From Voacanga thouarsii (lineage: Eukaryota > Streptophyta > Magnoliopsida > Gentianales > Apocynaceae), in assembly GCA_026120185.1 (NCBI GenBank), contig JANUWF010002053.1:62001-126000 (forward strand): a stretch of 64,000 nucleotides of DNA, in the 5' to 3' direction. A program made the position numbers and the translations under genes. Shown here one piece after another: positions 1-12,452 of this stretch. The notes beneath the pieces were generated by a model, which made no database searches, was not told where the DNA came from, and saw only the letters and a program-made list of their open reading frames with translations. Every line of letters begins with the position of its first letter. Position 1 is the first letter of the stretch.

Positions 1-1184
1 TATATGACTTAATCAGAAGAGTTCAAGTTTGCCAATAAAGAAAATTGGGTTTACAAGCCGAACAAATCATTGTACGGATTAAAGTAATCACCGAGGCAGT
101 GGTACAAATGATTTGACAAGTTTATGAAGGGTCAGAGGTACACAAGAAGTAAATATGATCATTGTGTGTATTACACAGACTTCAAGATGGGTCGTACATC
201 TACTTACTCTTGTACGCTAATGATATGCTGATAGCAACAAAGAGCCAAGCTAAGATTGACAGACTAAAGGTTCAATTGAGTAAAGAGTTTGAGATGAAGG
301 ATTTGGGAGAAGCCAAGAAGATTCTCGGCATGGAGATAAACAAGGATAGACAGAGAGGCAAGCTTTGGTTGACATAGAAGCAGTATTTGAAGAAGGTACT
401 GCAACGTTTTGGTATGAATGAAGATTCAAAACCTGTACTCGTTTATTCCTCATTTGAAACTCAGTAACCAATTATCTCCAAAGACGAATGAAGAACGAGA
501 GTACATGGCAAAAGTTCCATATGCAAATGCAGTTGGAAGCTTAATGTATGCAATGGTGTGTACAAGACCCGATATTTCACAACCTGTTAGTATTGTGAGC
601 AGGTACATGCATAATCCGAGAAAAGGTCATTGGCAAGCCATGAAATAGATTCTACGATATATTCAAGATATTGTAGATATTGGTTTAGAGTTTGAGCGGG
701 ATGAATCACTTGATCAACGCATAGTTGGATATTGTGATTCTGACTATGCAGGTGACTTGGATAAGCGACGGTCTACAACTGGCTATTTGTTCACTTTCAC
801 TAAGGCACCAGTTAGTTGGAAATCTACTTTGCAATCAACAGTGACTTTATCTACAACAAAGACAGAGTATATGGCAATTACAGAAGCCGTAAATGAGGCA
901 ATTTGGCTTCAAGGATTGCTGAAAGACATAGGAGTTGGTCAGAAATATCTTGAGGCATATTCTGACAGTTAGAGTGCTATACACTTAGCAAAGAATCAAA
1001 TCTTTCATGCAAGAACGAAGTACATCGATGTTCGCTATCACTTTGTGCTGGAAATTCTTGAGGAAGAGGAGATACTTCTCCAAAAGATTCGGACTATGGA
1101 GAATCCTGTAGATATGCTAACTAAGGTGGTTACAAGAGCCAAGTTTGAATATTGTTTAGACTTGGTCAATATCTTGTACATTTG
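1..1184 (+). pseudogene. 3' end of Tork-like Ty1/copia pol (RT and RNase H), degenerate
   Basis: The window opens inside a copia reverse transcriptase. Readable RT pieces include WVYKPNKSLYGLK, SPRQWYK and KDLGEAKKILGMEI, followed by KVPYANAVGSLMYAMVCTRP and the RNase H stretch GYCDSDYAGDLDKRRSTTGY. The tail, HARTKYIDVRYHF to VDMLTKVVTRAKF, ends at a TGA at 1182-1184. In-frame stops interrupt it, for example after SLYGLK, WYK and KLWLT. The polymerase motif YVDD reads YAND at about 213-224, so one catalytic Asp is lost. Motif order and wording fit the Tork lineage (Tnt1-like), which is family knowledge. Gag, protease and integrase lie outside the window. It cannot encode an active polymerase as it stands. 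Confidence 0.9.
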
Positions 1185-1285
1185 AGTTGGCGCCTGACGA
1201 TGCAAATTTGGAAGCACCCAGAGGACTGCTTTTATTTTTTGTTTGATTGAGAAGATCTGTATTTGGTGAGACTAGAAATTAAGCC

Positions 1286-1760
1286 AAGGTGGAGCAAAAC
1301 TGCTATGTTTGAGATTTGAATGCAAGTCAAAGTGGAAATTTGTTATGAATGCCTTTCATCTCCCACATCAAATTTCTAAAACTTTCCACTACTATTTGTA
1401 CCTTGTAAATATAAGGCCTTGTTTAGTTCTTTAATACAACAACACCAACAATCTCTTCTCCCACATATAAATAAAAGCGAGCTGTTTAAGTGGTGCTTGG
1501 AGATTAGGCAAATTTGGCCGAACTCCGTTATCAATTCCAAGTATGTTCTTTTTTTTTTTTTTTTGCATTTATTTATTGTTATTATTGTAGTTTCTTTTCA
1601 GTTATAATATAATATTTAATATTATTTTTCGGGGTTTTTTGTTGTATTTTGTATAGTTCATTTGGGTATATTTTACTATTGATGTAATGTACTATTTATG
1701 TATATACGGTTGTAGACTGTGATAATACACCATGCACGTAAATTCTAATAAGAGACTGGA
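1286..1760 (+). repeat. Probable polypurine tract and 3' LTR of the Tork-like element
   Basis: About 100 bases after the pol stop a purine-rich AAGGTGGAG (1286-1294) sits where copia elements keep their polypurine tract. It is followed near 1301 by TGCTATGTTTGAG, a plausible LTR start. A TATA-like GTAAATATAAGG at about 1405-1416 would be the LTR promoter. The right end is not defined because the partner LTR lies outside the window, so 1760 is a guess. A T-run at about 1549-1564 interrupts the region. Confidence 0.5.
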
Positions 1761-2900
1761 ATTTAAGAGAGACAGTGTCTCCTCCAGTTTTTTCTTAGGA
1801 ACTACTGAATCGGTTCATTTCACTAATTGTCTTAGAGGGAAAATTTACCAGGTTTTCCCAACATGAATAGTATATGAAAGATGGTTAAAAGATACGTAAG
1901 AAGAATTTGGACAATGGGGTGCTAAAATAATAAAATTCTAGCATAAGAGTCGTTTTCATCCGTGCTTAGCATATGCATTAGATGTTGTGAAATATTGTTC
2001 TAGCTAGTATATGTTAAGGTGATTAACAGATTTTCTTATTTTAGGAAACCTACCAAAACTAATATTGGTAATGTTTAAAGCAAAGAAAGTTTGGATGAAT
2101 TAGGAGAAGGATTCAAAAAATCTAAGAAGGATCTTGGTAAATATACTCTAAAGATTATATTGGGAAGATATGAAATTTAGGTAAGATTGGAGCTACATTG
2201 TTTAATAAATTTCAAGTAAATTTTTTAGTAGTATTCTAATTCAATAAGGAAACAAGCTCTATTGCAACATCTATATATGACCATAGAGCTTCATTTCAAA
2301 CATGCACAACGAGTTCCATAGAGAATCAATTGAAAGAATTGGTCGTGGCAATCGAGATTCTTGAAGTTTCGCGTCTTCAGAATGATTCTTGAAGTCATAC
2401 TATTTAGGTCTTCCTCATTCGTTGGTGTAGTTGTGTCCGTTATAGTAGTATAATTGTAGACAGTATCTACTTTCCATAATCATCGCTTCTCTATATTCTA
2501 CTCAACACGTAATATCTAAATACTACTCGATATAACATTCCTCAACCTAATTATTCTAGCCCAAAATTAAAATGCAAATATGCCATTACTAAAAACAAGT
2601 AATCCATATAGCAAGCTCAGTCAGATAAAAGACATATAAAGATATTTCACATAATATGCACCGCACACAATCATAGGAGCATTCCAGATAATGTCCCATT
2701 ATTCACACATAATTAGCAGGCATAACAGAAAATCACAAATCTCTTATGTACAGATATCAAAATCCAAAATCCCTGTAATAATCATCATTTCAAAACTCCC
2801 ATCATATAATACAGTTACGTCAACTCATAACTAGGATAGTTAAAATCGAAAAACTAGAATAAGTATCAAGAGCATAAACCTCTTCATCACATGTAGCCCT
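1761..2900. other. Unassigned flank between two retrotransposons
   Basis: No coding region, RNA gene or clear repeat end was recognised here. The sequence is AT-rich, has stops in all frames and looks like old transposon or intergenic DNA. It forms the left flank of the large copia element that starts at 2901; the last five bases (GCCCT) are part of a probable decayed target-site duplication. Confidence 0.4.
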
Positions 2901-4613
2901 TGTTAGTGTTATGCACTAGAGGCAATCATATGCATTCTGTATATTGTGCATTATTAAATAATATAAGGTATTTTTTATTTTTCTAGTTTGTTTTACTTTT
3001 ACTTTCGTATAAAATAACTGTTAGATAAAGTCCCAAGTGCAATACTGTGTTAAGAAAATCATGATAGAGATTGTGATGTGGGGTTTCTACTATACTGGAT
3101 AGTGTTCATACTTAAATTATCCCTGATCGCAGTATTAATGAGATAGGACATCAATAATATGTTAAAACTAGCACGTGTTATACTATCTGATTTGACCAGA
3201 CAATGATTCTTACATCCGTGAGTATTGTAATACTCAAAGTTAATATGTGGATGCTTGTTACTTAAACAAGTACATTAAATTGCCTGACTATGAGATAATC
3301 ACATGGATAACTATTTAGTGCTAGTGATAGAATCTCATCATAGCAAATATGCAAGTATCCTTAAACTTGAGATCTCCAAGGTACTTTATTTGTTGAGTGT
3401 TGGACTTTAATTCCAATCTCTGAAGTTCTGATAAGACCGCGTATGGTATACATATTGGGTACATCATTAAGCAAATAAAAGTAGTTGAGAGGATTAATAA
3501 ATGATTCACCACTCCTAATAGTAGGAGCGAATATCTCACGACTACTTGTAAAAATCACTACTCGATAAGTCCTTGACCAAGGCGATTGTATATTAAAAAT
3601 TATTGCAATTGATACATATGATGAGTATTGGATTCTGGGAACAAGTATAATATTCGAATCAGTATTAATTTATTATTCTGGAAGGATTTGGCACTAATTC
3701 CGTACTCTAAATCGAATGAGATATTGTATGATGAAAGGAATTTATTGCACTGTTGTTTGCTATTGAAAGGTTTATATCAAGCCACTTGACTTTCTGATTT
3801 TTTGGGTGGTCATAATGTGTTATTAGATACCGCTCATGATTTGCTAAATATGGATTTATTAATTAGAGAATTAATAAATCAATCCTTATTAGAATTAATA
3901 AGTTAATTCTAAAAATTATTAAGGATTATTAATCTTAAAGATGTTTAGATTAATTCATATTTTGTTACTAATAGATCGGAAAACATAATAGGTTATACAC
4001 AATAGAGAATTGAGTGCTCAAGATATTATTCGATAACATTACAGGGTTGATTGTGAAAAGAAAAAGTTATTGTGATCAAATTATAATTAGTTATAATTTG
4101 TGGGCTAGATTATAAATAACTATACTCATAATAATTATTGGTAATTAAGAATCCATACACGTAATGGATTCTGATTACCAAATACATACAGATGAGTAAT
4201 ATGATGATATAATTTCCTTGGGATTATGATTTATTGATTACGCACAGAGAGTTTAAAAAAAACCTGAGAGCCATCTGCATCTTCTTCTTCTAAAAAAAAC
4301 CCTAGCCGCCGGTTGTTTTTGCCAGCACAAAAATTCTAGTGATTCTTGAGCACTATTCTCGTGGGGACTATATTGGAGACAATCCTACACTTGGATTGTA
4401 GTGTTTTGATGGAACAAAAAGAGAAGACGTTCTAGCTAGATCGTGCCTTCAAATTACAGAAGGATTTTTTTATTTTTTTGTTTCACAGAGGCGTAAGAAG
4501 GTATTTTTCCTTCACCTATTTTGATTTCATTAATGCATAAATGTGATCCTAGTTGTGGAATTCCCGTTTTCTATCTGCTGCGCAAATCTGGTTTTGTCTG
4601 GGGAATTCTAACA
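2901..4613 (+). repeat. 5' LTR of outer copia element
   Basis: This 1713-base LTR starts TGTTAGTGTTATGCACTAG and ends GGGAATTCTAACA. It aligns along its length with 19640-21357. Shared landmarks include ACTCCTAATAGTAGGAGCGA, the CCTAGCCGCCGGTTG stretch and the final CTGCTGC-CAAAT-TGGTTTTG block. The first ~90 bases differ from the 3' copy at roughly one site in ten by eye. Confidence 0.9.
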
Positions 4614-4614
4614 A

Positions 4615-4627
4615 TGATTGCAGAGCC
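4615..4627 (+). promoter_or_regulatory. Degenerate primer binding site of outer element
   Basis: TGATTGCAGAGCC directly follows the 5' LTR. It matches the initiator-Met-tRNA primer site TGGTATCAGAGCC at most positions, with CAGAGCC exact. This supports the LTR end at 4613. Confidence 0.7.
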
Positions 4628-6317
4628 TCTTTTATGCATTAATGGGTTATATCTTTGGTCATAAAATATGTTTCACTATAGTCTTGTGTTCTTTGTGAAA
4701 AATTATTTTCACGTGACTGAAAGAAAAAAAAATATTTGATTATGTGGGCTTTGGTTGGAACGAGCATGTTTCTGTAAAAGTTACAGGAATGTTTTATGAT
4801 AAGAATTAAAGTGTTAATTCTAGCAAAAAGGAAAATTATTTTTTAAAATAATGATTTTAGAATTTATTCTATTTTTCCAAAATAGTAATTTTGGAATTAA
4901 TTTTAGAAATTAATATATTTTCTAAAATATTTATTTTAGAAGTGATTTGGAAGGAAAAATCTCATTGAATGAGGGATGAAAAATTAATTTTCTTTCTAGG
5001 GGCACTGCCCCCTAAGACCTACCCATTGACCGGCCAGTAGGACCACCATTTTTTTCCAGATAAGGGGACCCAAAAGTTATTTTTCTCAAAATTTGATTTT
5101 GAGACTAACTATTTTATTTTTTTCAAAATAATAATTTTGGAAGTTTATATTTTATATAAATCTATCTGAAATTACCAAATTTTATTTTGGAAACTTTTGT
5201 TAATTTTTAAATTTTGATTTTACAAATTAATATATATATATATATATATATTAAAATTCTGATTTTAGATTTTATTTCCAAAAGTGATTTTGTAATTGTA
5301 TGCTATGTTTTATTTTGCTTAATGTGTTTTGAGCATGATGTTAGCATGGTGGATGGTTATAGACTAAAACCAAATATATCTATTCATGTATTATTTACAG
5401 TTTTGGTTTTAAATGAAATAAGGCATGTGTGTCCTGCCTTCTCTATTATACTTGTGTAATTTCTCTTCTCAACTAAACTCCCATCGAATGTAACTCAAGG
5501 TTTCTTTACTTAGAAAATTTATGTAACTAGATTATATAGGTTAGATAGAGTTAGAAAATTTATTTACAAGATAATGGAGATAGTGACCAAAACGAGGCGA
5601 GAGGGTAAGACCTTCTACTTATATCATGCATGAACACATAGGATTGATCATATTAATTTCCTTCGTGGCTCGAGAAAATTAATTTAGAAAAAGTTCATAA
5701 CTATACCACGTAATTATGTTTTTGCAATATATGGATATGATGATATTATGCATGCTATCTGTAAGACACAAATACCACAAACCCCTCAATTAAAATTAAA
5801 CATAATGCCCTTCCATTAATATAGTAAGAACGAAAGTTCTTTTTCAAGACCAGGTTGTTGGACTAACCCAAGCCTACTTGACATTGGGCACGTTCAAGTT
5901 ATGGAATTTTAAATTCCTGATTAATGGCTTGGGTTTAACTAATTTCTTTATCCTGGTTGAGCTAACTCATGCATAAAGAAAATTAGAGGTAAGATTGAGT
6001 TAGCTTAAAAGCTTTAAGATTAAAAGTGTTAATCATCCAATAATCTAGTAATTACATACAATGTAATTGGTATTGGATACCTATTATTGAACTTAAGGGT
6101 AGCTTATTGGACAAACCCAATGTCATTCTTGAAGAATTTGGATACCAGTCCACTAGAAAAGCTTTCAACGGGCTTTTCCAAATCAATAGTGGAGACTATT
6201 GATTTAAGTAAAATAGTGAAATAATAATGCTTTTAATTAAAGAACTAATTATTTACATTACATGTGCATATACAGTTAGCTAATTTTCTCTATCTTTACA
6301 TCTAGTTCATCTGCATC
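4628..6317 (+). other. Untranslated leader of outer copia element
   Basis: No gene was found between the primer site and gag. The stretch is very AT-rich and contains an (AT)n run at about 5229-5250. Several short imperfect palindromes of the form CAAAATAATAATTTTGGAA repeat at about 4840-5200, and GGGGCACTGCCCC at about 4999-5011 is a small hairpin. This is the expected leader position for a copia element. Confidence 0.55.
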
Positions 6318-6774
6318 ATGACAACAAACTTGAACTTACGTAGCATTTTGGAAACGAACAAATTAATTGAAATAAACTTTCTCGACTGGTATAGAAATTT
6401 GAGAAATGTTCTCAAGTCAGAAAAGTTACTCTACGTGTTAAAGGCTCCTATTCTACCACCACCAGCTCAAGATGCTCATATTAATAAGTATGTTGTCCAC
6501 AAGAAGCATAAATAGGATAGTGACACGACATCTAGTGTGATGTTGGCGTCAATGACCCCTAAACTGCAAAAACAGCACGAGCATATAGATGTTTACTCAA
6601 TTATCTTACATCTTCAAGAGAGCTATTTAATACCCAAGCCAGAACAGAAAGATATGAGATATCAAAACAACTATTCCATTCAAAGATGGCTAAGGGTACC
6701 TCTGTGGCCACTCATGGGCTGATGATGTTGGGTTTAATTGAGAAGCTCGGGTCTCTTATTTTGTGATGGACAAT
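6318..6774 (+). pseudogene. Outer element gag, N-terminal part (split)
   Basis: The reading starts at ATG 6318. It opens with a copia gag signature, NLRSILETNKL followed by NFLDWYRNLRNVLK, then VMLASMTPKLQKQHEHIDVY. A stop near 6513 and a frame change near 6620 break it. Past the frame change the words MAKGTSVATHG and LGLIEKLGSL are still readable. At 6774 the reading stops at the junction with the nested element; the same gag resumes at 16957. The structural protein would package element RNA, but this copy is broken three ways. Confidence 0.85.
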
Positions 6775-8319
6775 TGTTAGCCCTAAGAGTATTCTCCTGT
6801 ATTTAGACTTATGACAAATTTTGATGAAGGTTAACTTGTGTGACTTACATGTGATAGGACATGTTTGACACCAGTTCTCTCAAGGTATGCAAATAAAGTT
6901 GCTAAGCAGCTCTTAAGGAAATGGAATCCAAAGTGGTGATTGATTAAGTACAACTTCAACCCTAAAGCTCGCAAGATCATGAAGTCCTTGTGAAAGAACT
7001 TTAGAGTAGGAATCATTTGTTAAGGTATATTATGAAAATTCCTATGTCATCTTTACCTTATGATTCAATTTATTTCTACCTTGAAACACATACAAGCAAA
7101 AAGATTTCAAAGTATTATGTCTTCAGAATTTTGGATTGAGTAATTTGGATGGCTCTGCATCCAAAAGCTTCGTCCAAAACTCTATGAATAGTATTAAAAT
7201 ATTTCTGTCTAGAAAAGTGCCATTTTGGACTCACCTTTTGGATGCACCCTCCTCCGATCCTTGAGTTCAAAACTCTGAAAAATCTGATAGCAAGAAACTA
7301 GCCATTTCTAGCCATTGAAACTGTACTTTTTACTTCTATAAAAACTTTCAAAACTCGATTTTAAAGCATATTTTTGTGTTATCTTTCTCAAAAACACTCT
7401 TACACTTTAGAATACAAAAATATCCATTTTTATTTGTGCTTCAAAGGTGAAATTGAATTGTTCAAAAAGTAAAAGGTGTTTATGCTTATCTGTTCGCAAT
7501 CTGCTCAAATCAATGAGCTATTTCTGTAAACTTTCTTTTATTCTAACTTGTATCAATGTTAAGGAAGTACAACTAAGTTGGGGTGAGCCTTGATTGTTGT
7601 GTTTAAGAGGATGGGTGTAAAACTAAAGTTGGTGATCCTCTTGTGTAAGATTGGTGTAGCCTACCACCATTGATTTGGGAAAAAATATTTTAGTGATTGT
7701 GTTAAAATCCTTAATTAGGTACTTAAGGTAGCGGATATAGATCAATTGAGGATCGAACCACTATAAATCCTTGGGTCTTTTCTTTTGCATTTTATCTGCA
7801 CTTTATCACTGCATTTTTTAGAGTCATTAGATTAAAGAACTTTATCTCAATCTCTGCAATTGTTGATCAATTTTAAAAAACCTTTGTGTTCTATAGAAAG
7901 TCTGTCTTTAATGCCTCAACTACCCATCTTTAAAACAAACCATACTCTTACCATTTAATGGTGTTTCAAAAGATTCATGTCTATACTTCTACAGCTGTGA
8001 AGCTAATCTGATATTTATACCTGTGTTTTTACTATTCATCCAACTTGAGAGCTTTATAGTCCCCCATGCATTCATTAATTTGATCAAAGACTTTTATGTA
8101 GTTGGGTGAAATTGCTATTGTTGCTTTATATACACATTTTAACTATGGATCTTCTTTTCATCATTTAGAAGAGTTTTGAAAGTTTTTTAATAGCACATTC
8201 AAGTCTGTATTTTTAATCTCACACTTTGTTCGACCTTTATCAAAAAGACATCAAAGATTTTTTTTTTAAAATTGCATTTGTTTGCCATAAACCTTATTCA
8301 CCCCCTCTAAGGTTTATCA
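6775..8319 (+). repeat. 5' LTR of nested SIRE-like element
   Basis: The LTR is 1545 bases long. It matches 15667-16951 along its length except that it carries about 260 extra bases (about 7127-7388) just after the shared ATTATGTCTTCAG. The end at 8319 is fixed by the primer site that follows. Confidence 0.9.
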
Positions 8320-8321
8320 AT

Positions 8322-8333
8322 TGGTATCAAAGC
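8322..8333 (+). promoter_or_regulatory. Primer binding site of nested element
   Basis: TGGTATCAAAGC lies two bases after the LTR end. It matches the initiator-Met-tRNA primer site (TGGTATCAGAGC) with one difference. Confidence 0.85.
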
Positions 8334-8381
8334 ATTGGTCTATATTATCTTTGGCTTAACAGCCTTGTAGCAAAGATCCCT

Positions 8382-9825
8382 ATGACAAACACATCTACTC
8401 TACCTTACATTGAAGGATCTTCTGCAAATAGAGCTCCTTTGTTTAATAGAAGTGATTATACATTCTGAAAAAATAAAATGAAGATTTGTGTTTGCTCAAT
8501 CAACTTTGAGCTATGGAATTTAATTGAGAATGGACCATTTGTCCCGTCAAAATTTGTTGAAGGCAGAAAAATTCCTAAACAGAGTGATAAAGATCATAAT
8601 AAGGACATTGCGAAAATGACTCTGGACTTTCAGGCAGTGAACATATTATGTTGTGCTCTTGATGCTAATGAATATAATCGGATTAGTGGTTGTGATTTAG
8701 TTTACGAAATGTAGAGACTATTTGAGATCACCCATGAGGGGACTAATCAAGTAAAAAAATCAAAGTTGAGAATGTTAGTCCGCAGTATGAAATCAAGTGA
8801 GAACATCACTGATATGTTCGCTCGTTTCACAAACATCATGAATGGTCTAAAGGCCTATGGAAAACTTTACTCTCTCAGAGAGCAAAACAAAAAATTACTT
8901 GATAGTCTACCAAAAAGTTGGCAGCAAAAAAACTTGGCTATAGAAGAATCAAAAAATCTGAATAGCCCTACTGAAGAGTTAATTAGCTCTCTATTGACTT
9001 ATGAAATGAAACTTAAAATGTTTCAAGAATATAATGATGATGACCAAGGCAAACGAGGAACTACCTTAAAAGTAGTTGAAAAAGAACCTAACAATGATAA
9101 AACTGATTATGATGATGGTACTGATCTGAACAATGAAGAATTGGCTATGGTAACTAGAATAATCAAAAAGATGTTCAGAAAATGCAACTTCAACAAATGG
9201 AAGAAGTTTGTCAAAAAGAATGGAAATTTTTCGTTCTTCAAACCTCAATGTTATGAATGCAAGAGTACGGAGCACTTTATATTTCTGATTGCCCAAAAAC
9301 AAAAGAAAGAAAAGAAAAGGATTGATTGGAACCTGGAATCAAGGTAAATCCGAGACAGAAGAAAGCTGTGATTCTGAAAATGAAAAGGCAAACATTTGCT
9401 TCATGGCTATGGAGGATAAGGTAAATTCTAATTCTCTAGATTTGATAACCAATTTGCATTATTCTAATTGTGAAAAGCATGATGATCCTAATGAATTGCT
9501 ATTTTACATGTTTCATAAACTGAAAAAGCTGTCTAAAAGAAATAAAGAAATAAAGATGAAAATTGACTGTTTGTTAGGTGAGAATACAAAGCTGTTGAAT
9601 AAAAATAAAGTCTCACTTTAGTCACATATGTGTGCAAATATTAAAAAGGATGTTATAATTACTTCTTTTCATCATGTGTCTCTAGAAAATAAATGTTTAT
9701 GTGATAAAATTCGTTCTCTTGAAATTATTGTTAGCAATTTTGATGATATGAAAAATAGAGTTAATGATCTCACTATGTTCATTGAAAAGTTTAGAAATAA
9801 CAAAAAAAAAATTGAAAAAAATTGA
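8382..9825 (+). pseudogene. Nested element gag, degenerate
   Basis: The reading starts at ATG 8382 (MTNTSTLPYIEGSS). A UBN2/copia-type gag core follows: ITHEGTNQVKKSKLRML, ENITDMFARFTNIMNGLKA and LDSLPKSWQQKNLAIEES. Stops occur near 8466 and 8712. A zinc-knuckle start, CYECKSTEHF, at about 9249-9278 loses frame right after its His; the neighbouring frame supplies ISDCP. Downstream, FMAMEDKVNSNSLD and a Lys/Glu-rich helical stretch to about 9825 look like the coiled-coil extension typical of SIRE gag. Function would be RNA packaging; this copy is broken. Confidence 0.82.
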
Positions 9826-9899
9826 TTAGTGCACAACACATAGCTGGAAACCGAAATGGTCTAAGCTATAGGCATAAGATCAAAACTGAAATTACAAAT

Positions 9900-11170
9900 C
9901 TCACTTTGTAAAAGCTGCTTCATCATATATGGCACACTATTGTTGCACATATTGTGAAAAATATGGACACAAAACATCTAGGTGTTATGTTAAGAAGAAA
10001 GTGGAATCCATTGCAAAAACAATTTGAAAAATTAGAAGAACTATTACTAAACCTCATGGACCCAAGAAATGTGGATACCAAAAGCCATTATTCCATCTCA
10101 TGAATAGGTACATCAACTACAAAGAATTGAACTCCACAAAGTGATTCTTGGATAGTGAATGCTAAAGACACATGATAGGAAATGCAGTACCAATGGATAA
10201 CATTCAAGCTGCAAATGATGAATGTGTCACATTTGGAGATAAGAAAAAGGAAAAATACTCCGCATAGGTAATGTTGATAAGGGGTCCTCTATCATTATCA
10301 AGTAAGTATTATTGATTGATAAATTGAAGTACAACTTACTTAGTATTAATCATTTATGTGACAATGGCCGCTAGGTTATTTTTGAAAAAGATTCATGCAC
10401 CATCATTGATAATTCTTGTGATGAAATCATTTTTGTTGCGAACCGCATTCATAATGTCTATGTATTATATATTGATGATCCTACTACTCATGAAGAAAAA
10501 TACTTTTTCATATATGATATTAATGGTTACCTTTAGCATAGAAGGTTAGGCCATGTCTCTATTGATTTATTAAATAGATTGCCCTTAAAAGAGCTTAAGA
10601 ATGGACTGTCCAAAATGATATTTAACAAAAATCAATTGTGTGATGCTTGCCAATTTGAAAAAGAAACCTAAACATATTTCAAATCCATGAAAATGATTTC
10701 AACCTCAAAACCTCTTGAGCTAATACATATGCGTTTGTTTGAACTAATGAGGACCACTAGCCTAGATGGTAAGAGATATGCTTATGTATTAGTAGATGAT
10801 TTTTCAAAATTCACTTGGACCTTATCTTTTGCACAAAAAGATGACGATGATATAGGTAGCTCAAAGAAAAATGGCATTGAACATCATGAAGCTCCATCAC
10901 TTGACAATCATGCTAAAGAAAAAGAACTAGAGGAACAACAAGTTAAAGATAGCAAGAAAAAAAGTGTCGAGCACACTGATCAGAATTTGCAAAAAGTTTG
11001 GAAGTACAAAAATATCCATCCAAAAGAACAGATCATAGCTACGAAGTCAAAACTAGACGGTAATTTGTTGATAATTTTTGCTCTACTTTCTAGCACTGAA
11101 CCTAATTGTATTGATGCAACCTTACATGATGAATTTTTGGATTATGGCCGTGCAAGAATAGCTGAACCAA
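9900..11170 (+). pseudogene. Nested element pol: second zinc knuckle, protease and truncated integrase
   Basis: A complete CCHC knuckle, CTYCEKYGHKTSRC, is readable at about 9932-9975. The protease active-site region at about 10143-10185 reads FLDSEC, a stop, then RHMIGN: the catalytic Asp remains, but the DSG signature is DSE. The integrase zinc region appears as HRRLGHVSIDLLNRL with CDACQFEKET. The core then reads LELIHMRLFELMRTTSL and YAYVLVDDFSKFTWT, so the first catalytic Asp in the expected LIHMDLFG motif is replaced. After FAQKDDDD (about 10850) it jumps to Lys/Glu-rich linker, so the rest of the catalytic core is deleted. Confidence 0.78.
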
Positions 11171-11941
11171 TTTGAAAGGAACCAAGTTTAGAAGTTTGTC
11201 CCTGGACCATTTGACCATCCCTAATTGGTACGAAGTGGGTTTTCAAAAACAAACTTGATGATCATGTCATTGTCAATAAAAATAAAGCCAGATTAGTTGC
11301 CCAAGAATTCAATTAAGAAGAGGGCATTAACTATGATAAAACTTTTACTCTCGTTACTCAATTAGAATCCATTAGAATGTTGCTTACGTTTGCATCATTC
11401 AAAGGTTTTATACTTTACCAAATAGATGTCAAAAGTACCTTCTTAAATAGTTTTATTGGAGAAGAAGTTTATATTGAGCAACCTCTTGGTTTTATCCATA
11501 AAAGTTTTCCAAATCATGTATTTAAACTCCCTAAAGCCCTTTACGGTTTAAAACAAACTCCAAGAGTATGGTATAAAAGGCTTAGTGTTTTTCTTCTTTC
11601 AAAAGGTTTTTCAAGAAACTTAATTGATACCACATTATTTTTAAAATCTAAAAATTCTGATGATTTCCTAATTGTGCAAATATATGTTGATGATATTATT
11701 TTTTGGAGCCACCAATTATTCCCTATGCAAGAAATTTGCCAAGACAATGCAGTAAGAGTTTGAGATGAGCATGATGGGAGAACTTAATGTTTTCGATCTA
11801 CAAATCAAACAAACCAAAGATGATATCTTTCTAAATCAAGTCAAGTATGCCAAGGAACTGCTCAAAAGGCTTGGAATGAACGAAGCAAAAGAAATTGATA
11901 TATTCACAAACCACAAGCTAAAGAATGATTCGATCATCTGA
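11171..11941 (+). pseudogene. Nested element reverse transcriptase, 3' truncated
   Basis: Copia RT blocks appear in order: GTKWVFKNKLDDH, KARLVAQEFN, INYDKTFTLV, YQIDVKSTFLNSF, VYIEQPLGF, LPKALYGLKQTPRVWYKRL, IYVDDIIFWS, and after frame changes GELNVF-type and QVKYAKELLKRLGMNEAK blocks. The polymerase motif YVDD is intact. Stops lie near 11175 and 11313, and the frame shifts near 11700-11800. The reading fades at about 11941, and no RNase H follows, so the C-terminal third is missing. Confidence 0.83.
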
Positions 11942-12452
11942 AGAGAGATTTGGGAATTACCAGATTCTGTAACTAATAATTTTACTAGATATTAGTTGTT
12001 TATTCTTGTAGAATTCCTAAATATCTTTTGATTTTGGATAGAGATATTAGATGCAGTACTTGAACTGTATTTTAAGTGAAAACTCACAATATCTTTTGAT
12101 CACATGTGATATACCTTTTGGACAGGGAAATCGGATGGACAATCTATATCCAAATATTCAAATCTTTTAAATTCTAAATGTTCCCTCTCTTTTTTTCGCA
12201 ACACTTTCTCTCTTCTTATTAGAATATCTTTACATATTTTCAAAAATCACTTTTCTCAAATGTACTAAATTGTACTTATACTCTTCAATACCTCGTAAAC
12301 ACCAAAAAGAATTCAAATTTATTTGAATCCTCTTCTCATTTAAAAAAATAAAAAATAAAAAAGTTGTCATTTGTCTTAACACTTTTCTCTTTCCTCTGAC
12401 CTTCATTCTTTTGCCAAAAACCAGAAAAATTAAACCCTTCAACCCTGCTGCC
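11942..12452 (+). other. Spacer between pol and third ORF of nested element
   Basis: No coding region was recognised. The stretch is AT-rich and pyrimidine-rich toward its end (CTCTCTTTTTTTCGCAACACTTTCTCTC near 12185). SIRE-type elements have a noncoding spacer here. Confidence 0.4.
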
